The notes: generated from the sequence alone by a model not told the origin. A stretch of DNA of 64,000 bases from Pelodera strongyloides (GCA_036852015.1 JAANDG010000085.1:186001-250000); one strand, 5' to 3'. Shown: positions 35,196 to 47,420, numbered from the stretch's first letter. Numbers and translations are program-made.

Positions 35196-35566
35196 TTATT
35201 TGGAGGAGGTGTACTTGGTCACAGCCTTGGTTCCCTCGCTGACGGCGTGCTTGGCAAGCTCTCCGGGCAGGATGAGACGGACGGCAGTCTGGATTTCGCG
35301 AGACGAGATCGTCGACCGCTTGTTGTAGTGGGCCAGACGGGAGGCCTCGGCGGCGATGCGCTCGAACACGTCATTGACGAACGAGTTCATGATCGACATC
35401 GCCTTCGAGGAGACTCCGGTGTCAGGGTGGACCTGCTTGAGCACACGGTAGATGTAGACGGAGTAGGACTCCTTGCGGCTCTTTCTCCTCTTCTTGTCTC
35501 CGGTGCGTCCGGCTTTTGCGCCTTGGCGGCCTTCTTGGCTCCCTTGGCGGATGGCTTGGGTGGCAT
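35196..35566 (-). pseudogene. H2B: Histone H2B with N-terminal frameshift (unit 4)
   Basis: One base is missing near codons 15-18 (plus strand GGCTTTTGCGCCTTGG against GGCTTTCTGCGACTTGG). From the normal ATG at 35,566 the frame is lost after about 15 codons, before the histone fold. The fold-encoding frame stays open upstream into the promoter region, to 35,594. A protein could only arise from a non-standard start, giving an altered tail (..[17 protein letters not shown]). I treat it as a recent pseudogene. Confidence 0.88.
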
Positions 35567-35800
35567 GACGTACGTTGGTGGGACTTGCGAGCAAGTGTGC
35601 CCGTCGCTCGCTCTATGCCTTATTTAAGCGCGAGCGCCAGGAGGCGTGGCTTTGAGCGACCTTTGTCCCATGTGTGGGGGTTGTGCGCTTGCGTGTGGCG
35701 CGGTGCCAAGCCCCGCCCCGCTGCCGCTTACCTTAAATAAGGCGCACACACGCGTTCGGGCATCAGTGAGTTCGCTCGCAGTCTAGCATCAACCGTCATC
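35567..35800. promoter_or_regulatory. Divergent H2B/H2A promoter, unit 4
   Basis: CTTAAATAAGG boxes at 35,618-35,628 (H2B) and 35,732-35,742 (H2A). There are more substitutions than in units 2 and 3, including a CCATGTGTGGGGG block. Confidence 0.8.
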
Positions 35801-36184
35801 ATGTCAGGCCGTGGAAAGGGAGGCAAAGCCAAGTCCGGAGGAAAGGCCAAGAGCCGATCCAGCCGCGCCGGTCTTCAGTTCCCCGTTGGACGTCTTCACC
35901 GTCTCCTCCGCAAGGGCAACTATGCCCAGCGCGTCGGAGCCGGAGCCCCGGTCTACCTTGCCGCCGTGCTTGAGTACCTCGCTGCTGAGGTTCTCGAGTT
36001 GGCAGGTAACGCCGCCCGTGACAACAAGAAGACCAGAATCAACCCCCGCCATCTGCAGCTCGCCGTCCGCAACGACGAGGAGCTGAACAAGCTCTTGTCC
36101 GGAGTCACCATCGCCCAGGGAGGAGTTCTGCCCAACATCCAGGCTGTTCTGCTGCCCAAGAAGACTGCCGGCGACAAGGAATAA
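35801..36184 (+). CDS. H2A: Histone H2A (unit 4)
   Basis: 127 residues, identical protein to units 2 and 3. It remains intact although its divergent partner H2B is frameshifted. Confidence 0.97.
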   Translation: MSGRGKGGKAKSGGKAKSRSSRAGLQFPVGRLHRLLRKGNYAQRVGAGAPVYLAAVLEYLAAEVLELAGNAARDNKKTRINPRHLQLAVRNDEELNKLLSGVTIAQGGVLPNIQAVLLPKKTAGDKE

Positions 36185-36222
36185 ATGTTCCTTGTTCACC
36201 GCTTCTAAACTTCTAACCCAAC

Positions 36223-36238
36223 GGCCCTCTTTAGGGCC
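36223..36238 (+). terminator. Histone 3' stem-loop of unit 4 H2A
   Basis: GGCCCT-CTTT-AGGGCC followed by ACTTGAACGTTT. Confidence 0.92.
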
Positions 36239-36521
36239 ACATATACTTGAACGTTTATTGAGATTTCTTCTCATTAGGGATTTATATTGTATTCGTATAA
36301 AGCTAGAGTTGTATTCTCCCTTAAATTAAAACCACATTCAATCTACTGGAGTCGCCATGTTCACCTTACTTTTCATCAAAATACTCCCAATTTCAGTGTT
36401 TTATGATTCAGTCCATCATACATATAGACGGTTTTGCGACAAAACACATTCACCTAAATATACACTCAAATTAAACCATTTTCACATTCCTTTCCATCAA
36501 AAATACCCCATTCACAGCTTT

Positions 36522-36619
36522 ATCCAAGCTCGAGACTGAGCTCCGCACCCGCTTTTATACACGAAAACACCGTGGCACGCTAATTTCGGAATTAGAATGT
36601 CTCGCTGACCAGTGCAGAC
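36522..36619 (-). promoter_or_regulatory. C-type TATA promoter module, unit 4, first copy
   Basis: TATA at 36,553-36,559 within TATACACGAAAACACCG (one change from the usual CCCGAAAA). Confidence 0.66.
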
Positions 36620-37625
36620 AGAGACTACGGACTGAAATTGTGTTTTGATCAACCAACAAAAAGCTGATATGCAATGGAGAAAGTTAATTATGGAGTGGAA
36701 CTTTTAAAATAGATATTATTTAAATATAGTAACTATTACAATGGGAATGCATTATGTTCTTTTAGCGAATAATCCATAAAAACACAAATTCCTTCAATTT
36801 CTTTGAGTTGTTCATGACGAGAAACGAATTTTCACATAAACTACTATCTATTTTTAGGAAAACGCCGTTTTCTTTAACAGACCAAACACCTTACACATAT
36901 TTACTTAGTTCACAGCCCCGTTTTGACTCTACCTGCGTAAATTGGTTGATAATTCTTTTCCAATTGCAATATTTCAACCTTTACTGTATTATTACCCCGT
37001 GTGAATAGACAGATACACATTTGAGTAGGTCCTTCAGAAATCCCGCCAAAATGTGTACATCACCTCACATACCACCAAGCTTTGTGGATAAAGGGTCAGT
37101 TCAAGCGGAGAGAGAGACGGAGAGGGTAGAGATACCAAGGGCATACCCCGGACCAGTGCCAAAATGGACACAAACTGTGATTAGCACAATTGACAGTAAA
37201 CCAAACGTAAGTATAAAGGAAATGTTGATCATGGAGTAGCTATGGTACTAAAAATAAGGAAAATGAGTGATATGGGAGCAGTTTTGTGATATTGACATAG
37301 TATTTTAGCTAATAATGAACAAATAAACTAGTCAAAGGATTGACCACTAGTAGACTAGTACTATTCTAGTAATCTTATCCTGATAATTATATGTGGATTA
37401 ATTAGCTGAAACTTCTGATAATTGTCTGACAAATCCAAAAAATACTCCCAATTTCAGGGTTTTCAGAGACTTGAAGGCACGCTTCAGCTCATAATATAGA
37501 CGGTTATCCTACAAAACATATTTATGCATATCTTTACCCAATTATACACTCAAATTAAACTATTTTCTTTAAAAAAAAACCATTTTCACATTCCTTTCCA
37601 TCAAAAATACCCCATTCACAGATTT

Positions 37626-37726
37626 CTCCAAGCTCGAGACCGAGCTCCGCAGCACCCCCTTTTATACCCGAAAACCTTGTGGCACGCTAATTTCGGAATT
37701 AGAATGTCTCGCTGACCAGTGCCGAC
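37626..37726 (-). promoter_or_regulatory. C-type TATA promoter module, unit 4, second copy
   Basis: TATA at 37,660-37,666, in the duplicated spacer, about 190 bp before the Tc1 insertion. Confidence 0.66.
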
Positions 37727-37851
37727 AGAGGATGAGACTACGGAATGAAATTGTGTTTTGATCAACACACAAAAAACTGATAAGTCATGGAGAAAGTTAA
37801 TTAGGGAGTGGAACTTTTAATTTAGATATTGTTTAAATATAGTAACTACTA

Positions 37852-39379
37852 CAGTGCGTCGCATAAGTGTAGGCACCCCCAAATTTAACGATAATTTTTT
37901 GTACTAAAATTTTTGAACAAATTTTAACACCACTCGACTAAATCGAACATGGCGAAAAACCCGAGGACAATGAAAATTATAAAAAAATTCAACATTTTCA
38001 TTATTTTACGACATTCAAACCGAAAAACAGCTGTTTCAAAAGTTTGTAGGCACCCAGTTTAGGTAATTATATTATTAATGTATTTTATTATGATTGCTCT
38101 GAAATGGATAAATTGCAATTGTCATGGGTATTAGTGATAATGTGAGCCATTATTGCTAAAATGGCAATTGGTAAGCATCTCTCAAACAACGAATGCGTCC
38201 AGATTCAGGCCCTACATCAAGCTGGTCTTAGCAATCGGGCCATTGCGGCTCAAATTCATCGGTCTCCTGGTGTGGTCGACAAATTCCTGAAAGACCCCAA
38301 TTCTTATGGCTCTAAGAAGAGGACTGGTCGTCCTCGTTTATTCACTGCTCATGCTCAGGAAGATCGCCTGTTAGGACGTCTTGCCTCTAATGCGTCGAAG
38401 TCAGTCAACGAACTTCGATCTGATCTGGGTACTACTGCATCTAAGACTACTGTTTGGCGGGCCATTAGACGCCGTCCTCACCTAGTGAGTTCAAAAATGA
38501 AACAAGCTCCTCGCATCACGGCTGCTCACAATTCGCTCGTCTCGGTTTCTGTCAGAACAACACACGAATTGATCAAAGGTAATTCTTGTTTATCGCTTAT
38601 TTTATTTTTTCTTTCTCGTTAATTTTTTATAACCCGCTCTATTCCTTGCTTCAGGTGATCTTCAGCGATGAAAAGAAGTTTAATTTGGATGGTCCCGATG
38701 GAAATCACCACTACCGGAGAGATCTCAGGAAGGAGCCGCTCTTCTTTCAGAAAAGGAACTCCAAAAGAATTTGCTACCGTTTCTGCAGAGTCCAGCAGGG
38801 CAAGGAATGCAACTCCAGCAAGATAATGCGCCTATACACGTGAGCAGATCCACCAAGGCATTCTTTCAACAGCACCAGATTAACGTTATGGACTAGCATG
38901 CTTGCTCCCCAGATGCCAATCCCATAGAGAATGTTTGGGGATTGTTGGTACGGAAAATTTACGCTAATAATCGTACCTACGACACAGTTGCCACCCTTAA
39001 AGCCGCAATACTCCAAGCATGGAACGGCCTGGACGCTCAGTTGCTCAAGAACTTGGCCAACTCTCTGCCGAACCGGATTTTTGCCATCACCAAGAGTAAC
39101 GGTGGTCACACCTATTATTAAATGAATATTGTCATTCATTATTCTGTTTTTTTTTAATAAAAAGTTTTTTTACTGAAGTGCCTACAAACTTTTGAAACAG
39201 CTGTTTTTCGGTTTGAATGTCGTAAAATACTGAATGTTTTGAATTTTTTTATAATTTTCATTGTCCTCGGGTTTTTCGCCATGGTCGATTTAGTGGTGTT
39301 AAAATTTGTTCAAAAAATTTTGGTCCAAAAAAAATTATCGTTAAATTTCGGGGTGCCTACATACTTATGCGACGCACTG
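37852..39379 (+). mobile_element. Tc1/mariner transposon (Tc1 family, defective)
   Basis: Inverted ends CAGTGCGTCGCATAAGT / ACTTATGCGACGCACTG are flanked by TA at 37,850-37,851 and 39,380-39,381. A longer inverted block near each end (GTCGTAAAATA.., AAACAGCTGTTTTTCGG) shows long inverted repeats with a second inner site. It interrupts the second copy of the unit 4 H2A-H4 spacer, whose uninterrupted form is seen near 27,300. Confidence 0.95.
38161..39119 (+). pseudogene. Tc1-family transposase, inactivated
   Basis: The N-terminal DNA-binding helix-turn-helix part reads MAIGKHLSNNECVQIQALHQ and continues through GRPRLF and TTVWRAIRRR. After a 77-bp intron-like interruption (GTAATTC..CTTCAG, frame not cleanly restored) come the catalytic pieces: FSDEKKFNLDGPDG (first Asp), QQDNAPIH (second Asp) and NPIENVWG (Glu), a DD34E arrangement. 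A deletion removes most of the region between the first and second Asp. A stop replaces Trp in the MDW segment (near 38,894). The C-terminus KSNGGHTYY is preserved. It cannot be active. Confidence 0.92.
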
Positions 39380-40106
39380 TATTACGCTGGGAATGCTTTA
39401 TGTATTTTTAGCGAATATTCCATAAAAAACACAAATTCCTTCAAATTCTTTGAATTGTTCATTACGAGAGACAAATTCCCACATCAGCTGCTGTCTATTA
39501 GGAAAACGCCGTTTCCTTAATAGAGCAAGTTCCTTCATTACGCACAGTTTCTTGTTTCTTCACAACCCCGTTTTGACTCAAATACCTGGTTCATAATGCT
39601 TTCCCAACGGCAATATTTCACTCTTTTCCGTATTATTTCCCCGTGTGAACAGACAGATACGCATTGGGTGAGTAGGTGTCATGCCCTTCAGAAATCCCGC
39701 CAAAATGTGCACACCACCCCACATACCACCACGCTCATGTAGATAAGGGTCAGGTCAAGCGCGGAGAGAGAGAGACGGAGAGGGTAGAGAGACAAGGGCA
39801 TACCCTGGACCAGTGCCAAAATGGACACAAACTGTGATTAGCACAATTGAGACCAGATAAAGGAGTCGATTATGGAGTCGCTATGCTCTATGGCACTAAA
39901 AATAGGAAAACAAGTGATGTGGGAACAGTTTTGTTATGTGGACATAGCATTTCTTAGCTGATAATGAATAACTAAACTAGGCAATGGATTAATTGATGAA
40001 AAACAAATTGTGAGACATCCTTGAAAGAGGTATCTGCTCCGAAACAGACAATCTCTTTTACTACCGATATGCATTCATTTACATAATTAAACGTTCAAGT
40101 ATTTGT

Positions 40107-40122
40107 GGCCCTAAAGAGGGCC
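40107..40122 (-). terminator. Histone 3' stem-loop of unit 4 H4
   Basis: GGCCCT-CTTT-AGGGCC on the minus strand. Confidence 0.92.
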
Positions 40123-40165
40123 GTTGGGTTAGAAGTTGGGGTTTCTCCGGTGTCGGCTGGGCAAA

Positions 40166-40525
<360 letters not shown>

Positions 40526-40932
40526 TTAAGTAGCGTCAGCGCTGACTTTCGCCGCCGCGAGGACGCCCCGCCTACACACAGGCACGCATCTGACCTTTGG
40601 CAGCCATCCAGAACGACAAGAGAGGGAACGATATAGAGAAATTAGCTACTTTAGTTGAAATCCACATACAAGTGCTTTTTTCTAGTTATAGTTTAATTCG
40701 TCGAAACTATGTCGGGGGAGAAGGTCCGAGCGTAAAATGTAAAATTTATATGCATTTCACACTCATGTAAAACTGTAATCCAGCAACATATTCATACTAA
40801 TTTTTAGCAAAACCACCCGTTCAGCCATACAGCTTGTTTCAATAAACAATTTCATGTTTTTGTTAATATAAATTAGTCAGAAACCCTAAACAAAAAATAT
40901 TTGCCCGAAAAAATATTCCCTGGTCAGAGCGT

Positions 40933-41031
40933 TTTCGGAGCTCGAGACTGAGCTCTCAGCCTGCTTTTATACCCCAAAACACCGTGGCACGCTAATTTCC
41001 GAATTAGAATACCTGGTCGGCCAGTGCAGAC
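40933..41031 (-). promoter_or_regulatory. B-type TATA promoter module, unit 4
   Basis: TATA at 40,965-40,971. Upstream it reads CCACGGTGTTTTGGGG, closer to the C-type than other B copies, which suggests exchange between spacer types. Confidence 0.66.
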
Positions 41032-41407
41032 ACGAGGCCGTGGGGCGAGCGGAGCGTGGAAAGTTTTACGTTGCTTTTACACTTCGTGGGGATCAAAGAA
41101 AATGGAAAGGAAAATAATAACTTTTAACGATAAAAATTAAGCTTATACGCCACTTAAAAGCAAATAGAACACTGTACGTGTATTTTATGAAGTAGTTCAA
41201 TGAGTTTGTACTTTATTCAAACGTGGAATTTGATGAAAACCATTTGTTTTATGGATATTTGTATGTGTAAACATGTGCCTGCATAACCATTTTACTGTAG
41301 TCTACCAGATAAACTCTTGAAGTTAACCAAGCACATCTTCTTCCACACCTAAAATTGCACACATATAACTAAATTACTAAAAAACAATGAAACGTTCAAG
41401 TGATTGT

Positions 41408-41423
41408 GGCCCTAAAGAGGGCC
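41408..41423 (-). terminator. Histone 3' stem-loop of the truncated unit 4 H3
   Basis: GGCCCT-CTTT-AGGGCC on the minus strand. Confidence 0.92.
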
Positions 41424-41454
41424 GTTGGGTTAAGATGTACCGTGCTTAGGGCAC

Positions 41455-41736
<282 letters not shown>

Positions 41737-41892
41737 CTACACCGACCAAGAGTATTTGAGCAAATACTCTTCAAATGGCCCAGTACTTTATTTTGACGTG
41801 ATTTTTATGGTGTGAAAAATACATACCAAAAATAAAGTACGGGTCGATTTGAATTTACCCCATCCCTTTAAAATTTTATTCCAAGTAGGCCC

Positions 41893-42378
41893 CTGCTTGA
41901 GTATGCAACCTCCGTTTGGTCGCCGTACCTGAAAAGTGAGATTGACGCTATTGAAAAGGTACAGCGGCGTTTTACTAAACGTGTGCTTCGTAGAATTGAC
42001 AATGACTATTATAACTCGTTTTCCTATTCTGAACGTCTTGTTGTTTTTGGTCTCAAATCTCTCCATCATCGTAGAATTTTGTTCGATCTCATTGAATGTT
42101 TCAAAATTGTCCGAGGTTATAATGCACATCCGTTTTTGGCAAACACGTTTCAGGTGAATCACAGACCACGTCGAAATGGTAACTCTTTAACTCTTGTTCA
42201 GGATTCTGTTAAACTTACCCAGTCTCTGTTCTCGTTTAAGCACAGGGCCACTCGTTTGTGGAACCTACTTCCTGATGGTATTGTTCTTTCGAGTTCCGTT
42301 GATTCGTTTAAAACCCGCATTGACGAGCTTGATCTAATCGAGCTTTATGAAGTAGCAAATAGAAACATTCACCCTTAG
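41893..42378 (+). pseudogene. LINE (non-LTR retrotransposon) reverse transcriptase, C-terminal fragment
   Basis: One open frame reads RPLLEYATSVWSPYLKSEID, then QRRFTKRVLRR, YSERLVVFGLKSLHHRRILF, RATRLWNLLPDGIV, and stops at 42,378. The LEYASxVWSP..KVQRRFTKR..LR signature is typical of the region after the RT domain in CR1/Jockey-like elements. Everything upstream is missing, as expected for a 5'-truncated insertion. Confidence 0.85.
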
Positions 42379-42560
42379 TTGTTCACATGTACCTTCATTC
42401 CTTTGTTGTACATAGTTTTTGTCGCTTGGGCTTGTTATATGCGCTTTGTTACTCTCATTGTTATTTGTTTTGTTGTTGTTGTTGTTATATTATTATTGTC
42501 GTTTTTTTGTCTTCCGCTTTACTTCGGTGTACACTGAATAAAGTATTCATATAAGTTCAT
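42379..42560 (+). mobile_element. 3' untranslated end of the LINE fragment
   Basis: It contains a GTT microsatellite (about 42,468-42,490) and AATAAAG near 42,538. The start (TAGAAACATTC) and T/G-rich character match 53,030-53,190, which looks like the end of another copy. Confidence 0.6.
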
Positions 42561-42569
42561 ATGTTGTAT

Positions 42570-43900
42570 ATGAAAGTGGAATAAGAGGCGTCCTACCATT
42601 TTTTTGCTATGTCTCTGAGAACTGATCTTGAATTCTACGAAATTGAGAATGAGCGTCTAAAAGGCAAGTGGCTTCTTCAATAAATGGTGACCTTTAGACC
42701 TTTCTTTCAACAGCTTTAACCTAAAAATCTTTTTTTTCTTGTTAAATAAATGATCAAAGTCAATTATCATCACAACAATATGAATACCATCTGTCTTGGG
42801 TATATTAACCTTTTTCCTACACGAGCGCGCTTGCTGGTAGCACTGCACTGATCTCATCTACCGCTTCATTGATATGTATCTGATGAAACGTACTATTTTC
42901 GTGCGTGAGAGAAGAGAGTCTAAACGTGTGTTAGCCAATATTACGTTAAATTTGCAAATGCAACGAGTACGCAAATTTGTGATAAAAACCGTTATTCTAA
43001 TTTGGTTAAACATTCCTCTACGAGTCACGAGTTCAGCCAGTGATCGAGCGTAGGTTATCTCTTTATTTTGCTTTGATTTCAATTAACCTGTGTCTAATAG
43101 ACTGTACTGTAATATCTATTTATAGGTTATGATTATTTTCGCCTAATCTTACAATTGTAGTTTATAGCGAGGTACTGTGCATTTCGCGGTGCTTTCACAC
43201 TTTTACCAAACGTAGGAGGCCACTTTTTAAATTTTGAGAGAAATTTTGAAACGTGTAAATGGACCGTTAAAATTTAAATAGATACTGAACATTTGCAAAG
43301 TAGCGTGTGATTCTGGTTAAAAGGAGTGTCATTTTTGGATTTTATCAGTATTCACCTATGCTTGTTGTGGTGGTGAGTTGTTCACGTTATGGCCTGTCTA
43401 CAACTTGAAATTGTCAAGCTGTATATAGATTACTATCTATGTTTAACTGTTTTGACTGGCCCACTTTCTCTGTGTCAGGATCTACGTTCCCTACCATTTC
43501 GTTATCCTTTTCACTTGTTTTCATCAATTTTAAAGTTACACCTTTGCAAAAAGCCTGAAATTCCCTAATGTTTTCGGAATTATTTCGGTTTTTACTTGTC
43601 AGGTTGATTTCAGGTTCTAGTAATTTAGGTATTTAGGCATGCACTTATACGCTAACTAACAAAAATTAGTGTGATAATCTAGGATCTAGATATTTTTTAC
43701 AAAATTATATGACATTTTCGCTATCAGTATAAACCTAGAGCTTTGTTACTGATGGTGGGCCTGGCATATACGTGGCCTTTAGTGTATATCCTTGATTAAA
43801 TAAAATAGTAGAGCTCACTTTTTACGCGAACACACTGAATTTTCTACATTATTGTCATTGAATCAATATTTTTAGGAATCGAAGGTATTGTGCTTGTGAA
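42570..43900. other. Unassigned sequence
   Basis: A small minus-strand ORF (42,858-43,082) and a short ATG frame at 42,608 lack support. No repeat or gene is recognised. Confidence 0.4.
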
Positions 43901-44079
43901 CTACTTCCGACGCATTAGGACGAGGGCGCAGTCGAATGGACTCAGGTGTGTTAATTAGTTTATGACAAATAAAAGCAGCTGTGAATCGTACACTAGCATT
44001 TTCAGAGTTACCGTATGGGGATTCATACAAATATTATTGATAGAAGTTACGCACGTGCTGTGGTTTCATTCCCTGTAGT

Positions 44080-44313
44080 GCGCGAGTACCGCAGTGCGCG
44101 AGTACCGCAGTGCGCGAGTACCGCAGTGCGTGATTACCGCACTGCGCGAGTACCGCAGTGCGCGAGTACCGCAGTGCGTGATTACCGCACTGCGTGATTA
44201 CCGCACTGCGCGAGTACCGCAGTGCGCGAGTACCGCAGTGCGCGAGTATCGCAGTGCGCGAGTACCGCAGTGCATGAGTACCGCATTACGTGAGTAACGC
44301 AGTGCGCGATATA
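44080..44313 (+). repeat. 16-bp tandem array, copy 1
   Basis: The unit is GAGTACCGCAGTGCGC with GCGTGATT variants, about 14 copies. It is CpG-rich in an AT-rich region and is open in several frames on both strands (REYRSARVPQCAST-type and its inverse), so the ORFs have no coding value. Confidence 0.93.
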
Positions 44314-44699
44314 GTAAATTGCTCTCAGGGCCTGCGGCTTACCTGCGGCGGCGTAGCCATGGTGTGTCTGATTTCGGCTGGTTCTAACTGCTTCCGCATC
44401 CTATTGTATCTTATTTAACTTATTTTATGCTTCTTCATCCATCGAAATGTGAATCCTGCGAACAACAGCGCTTTGTTACACGTCGGCCTTCGAACGTTAC
44501 GTGAGGCAACGAGGAGCATCAGACCAATTTGGACCGGATAAAGATGGGCTCAGGTGCGTCAATTAGGTTTATGACAAATAAAGTCAGCCGAGGATCGTAC
44601 ACTAGCACTTTTATAGTTATTGTATGTGGATTCATAGGAATATTATTGATAGAAGTTGTGGTGTAGTATGCAAGGGTCTACGTTCTGTGGTTTCTTTCT

Positions 44700-44992
44700 G
44701 TGCAGTGCGTGAGTACCGCAGTGCGCGAGTACCGCAGTGCGCGAGTACCGCAGTGCGTGAGTACCCCATTGGGCTAGTACCCCGGTGGGCGAGTACCCCG
44801 GTGGGCGAGTACCGCATTGCGCGAGTACCGCAGTGCGCGAGTACCGCAGTGCGCGAGTACCGCAGTGCGCGAGTACCGCAGTGCGTGAGTACCGTGAGTA
44901 CCGCGTGCGTGAGTACCGCACTGCGTTAGTACCGCAGTGCGTGAGTACCGCAGTGCGTGAGTACCGCATTACGTGAGTAACGCAGTGCGCGA
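44700..44992 (+). repeat. 16-bp tandem array, copy 2
   Basis: Same unit, with an internal variant block of GAGTACCCCGGTGGGC. About 18 units. Confidence 0.93.
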
Positions 44993-45370
44993 TATAGTAA
45001 ATTATTCTCAGGGCCTGCGGCTTACCTGCGGCGGCGTAGCCAGGGTGTGTCTGATTTCGGTTGGTTCTAACTGTTTCCGCATCCTATTGTATCTTATTTA
45101 ACTTATTTTATGCTTCTTCATCCATCGAACAACACCAGCGCTTTGTTACACGTCGTCCTGCGAAAGGTACGTGGGGGCAACGAGGAGCATCAGACCAATT
45201 TGGACCGGATAAAGATGGGCTCAGGTGCGTCAATTAGGTTTATGACAAATAAAGTCAGCCGAGGATCGTACACTAGCACTTTTATAGTTATTGTATGTGG
45301 ATTCATAGGAATATTATTGATAGAAGTTGTGGTGTAGTATGCAAGGGTCTACGTTCTGTGGTTTCTTTCT

Positions 45371-45648
45371 GTGCAGTGCGTGAGTACCGCAGTGCGCGAG
45401 TACCGCAGTGCGCGAGTACCGCAGTGCGTGAGTACCCCATTGGGCTAGTACCCCGGTGGGCGAGTACCCCGGTGGGCGAGTACCGCATTGCGCGAGTACC
45501 GCAGTGCGCGAGTACCGCATTGCGCGAGTACCGCATTGCGCGAGTACCGCAGTGCGCGGAGTACCGCATTGCGCGCGAGTACCGCAGTGCGCGAGTACCG
45601 CATTGCGCGAGTACCGCAGTGCGCGAGTACCGCAGTGCGGGAGTAGAC
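45371..45648 (+). repeat. 16-bp tandem array, copy 3
   Basis: Same unit and the same CCCCGGTGGGC variant block as copy 2, but a different later order, so unit turnover has continued since the duplication. Confidence 0.93.
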
Positions 45649-46092
45649 ATTTCAACCAAAAGTTACTTTGTTTTCCATCGTCTAGCCCTTTGTAACAAAT
45701 ATAATTAATTATTCTCGTGGCTAGCGGCTTTCCTGCGGCGGCGTAGCCAGGGTCTGCCTGATTTCGGTTGGTGCTGACTTCTTACGTATTTTATTGTAGC
45801 TTATTTACCTTATTTTATGCTTCTTCATCCATCGATTGCGCCATTTGAATCCTGCGGACGACAACATTTTTGTTTTCCGTCGCCCTTCGCACGGTACGTT
45901 AAAATTTGAAACATATAAGGGGTCAGGCTCATTCCAGGCAACCCCTATTTTTGATAGTTTCACCTTATGCTAAATATAGAAGGATGCATTTTTCCAATTG
46001 TTAACCCAACATTCACGCCATATAACCAGCCATTTACCACAGCCTTTTTACTAAATCTTTCGTTGGAGCTTATTTTACGTCGAATACTTTAC

Positions 46093-46263
46093 TTAAAGCG
46101 AAATGCTAGCCCCTTTGGAAAATTTGCATATGATAAGCAAATCCTATGTATCATATGCTAATTTTGTACGATCGTGCACGGCAATCGTACAAAATTAGCA
46201 TAGGATACATAGGATGTGCTTATCATATGCAAATTTTCCAAAGGGGCTAGCATTTCGCTTTAA
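46093..46263. mobile_element. Palindromic TTAA MITE, copy 1
   Basis: A 171-bp near-perfect palindrome bounded by TTAA. The arms (about 80 bp) begin TTAAAGCGAAATGCTAGCC and meet at GATCGTGCACGGCAATC. There is no coding content. It fits a foldback-type MITE mobilised by a TTAA-targeting transposase. Confidence 0.9.
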
Positions 46264-46529
46264 AAAAAGCTAAATAAAACCATGTGGTGAATTCAATGAA
46301 ATTGATAATTTTTGTTGAGGTGGGCCCCACCCAGATTCCATTCAGTAAGAACATGACGTCACTACTTTAATCTATAATCGAAAGAAACCTTGTTCGCCAT
46401 AGTAATTTGTTCTGCGCGCATTTAGTCTTAGTCCGAGGCTTTGAGCTCTTTGATGATTTGCAAGCTCGAAGATATGAACATATCTTACTCGTACCTATAA
46501 ATAAAAGTTACAGCCTGACTGCTGCAGAG

Positions 46530-46700
46530 TTAAAGCGAAATGCTAGCCTCTTTGGAAAATTTGCATATGATAAGCAAATCCTATGTATCCTATTCTAATT
46601 TTGTACGCTTGCCGTGCACGATCGTACAAAATTAGCATATGATACATAGGATTTGCTTATCATATGCAAATTTTCCAAAGGGGCTAGCATTTCGCTTTAA
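46530..46700. mobile_element. Palindromic TTAA MITE, copy 2
   Basis: Same element as 46,093-46,263. Its right flank (46,697-46,754) is the inverse of copy 1's left flank (46,040-46,096), so the two copies sit at the ends of a larger inverted arrangement. Confidence 0.9.
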
Positions 46701-47139
46701 GTAAAGTATTCGACGTAAAATAAGCTCCAACGAAAGATTTAGTAAAAAGAAGTGATACTCTCGGAAGAGAAAAGAGTACCGCCACGAATACGGTAGAAAT
46801 TCAAAGGTGTATGCAGTTCCGAAAAATAACAAAGTTTCCTGAGCTGTTTCCTGAGCCGCCCCTTTAAGCCATCAAAGTTCGTGCAACCCCTAATTGTTGA
46901 GCCAATAAGTATTACTGTGTTAGTTATTTCCTTTATTCACAAGTAATATTAAATCTTTAGAAAAGTTGACTGAGAATTTGGTGACTGGCCTTGGTCCACG
47001 ACCAGCTGCTATTGATTCCGAAGTGGGGCCTCGGCCTCTGGAACATGAGGATCTTGTGCGAGCCTCTGCATTCGGAAGGAGTATTGTCCTGTAGTGTAGA
47101 GAGCACTCACAACTAGAGTTTGTCCTCGCGATGAGACGA

Positions 47140-47420
47140 TAAACGGTTTTCCGGCAAGTGTCGGCAATGGCCCGCCCCTTTCCGGAAAGACCTTTCTTAT
47201 CGCGAACGGAAAGGACTCTCTTTCCGGCAAATTATCGTTTGCCACAAACGGAAAGGGCGCTCTTTCCGGAAAATTATCGTTTATCGCGAGCAGAAAGGGC
47301 TCTCTTTCCGGCAAATTATCGTTTATCGCGAACTAAAAATCTATCTTTCCGGCAATTTATCGTTGTCGCGAACTGAACGGGCTCCCTTTCCGGCAAATTA
47401 TCGTTTACCGCGAATAGAAA
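47140..47420. repeat. ~42-bp tandem repeat (TTTCCGGCAAATTATCGTTT)
   Basis: About six diverged units with the core TCTTTCCGGCAAATTATCG and TATCGCGAAC. It shares the word AAACGATAATTTGCCG (inverse strand) with the array at 48,640-49,130. Confidence 0.8.

Larger units (their letters stand above)
43900..45900 (+). repeat. Triplicated ~610-670-bp unit
   Basis: Landmarks recur three times: TTTATGACAAATAAA at about 43,959, 44,567 and 45,238, and CTTCTTCATCCATCGA at about 44,430, 45,113 and 45,818. Copies 2 and 3 are nearly identical. Copy 1 and the tail of copy 3 are more diverged. Each unit contains a 16-bp array. Confidence 0.88.

Noticed and set aside
38578..38654. True intron in the Tc1 transposase
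   Set aside because: GT and AG ends are present, but splicing does not restore the FSDEKKF frame and Tc1 copies normally lack this intron. Treated as a defect of a dead copy.
44015..45708. Arginine/tyrosine-rich ORFs in the 16-bp arrays
   Set aside because: They are open in several frames on both strands because the repeat lacks stops. There is no coding evidence.
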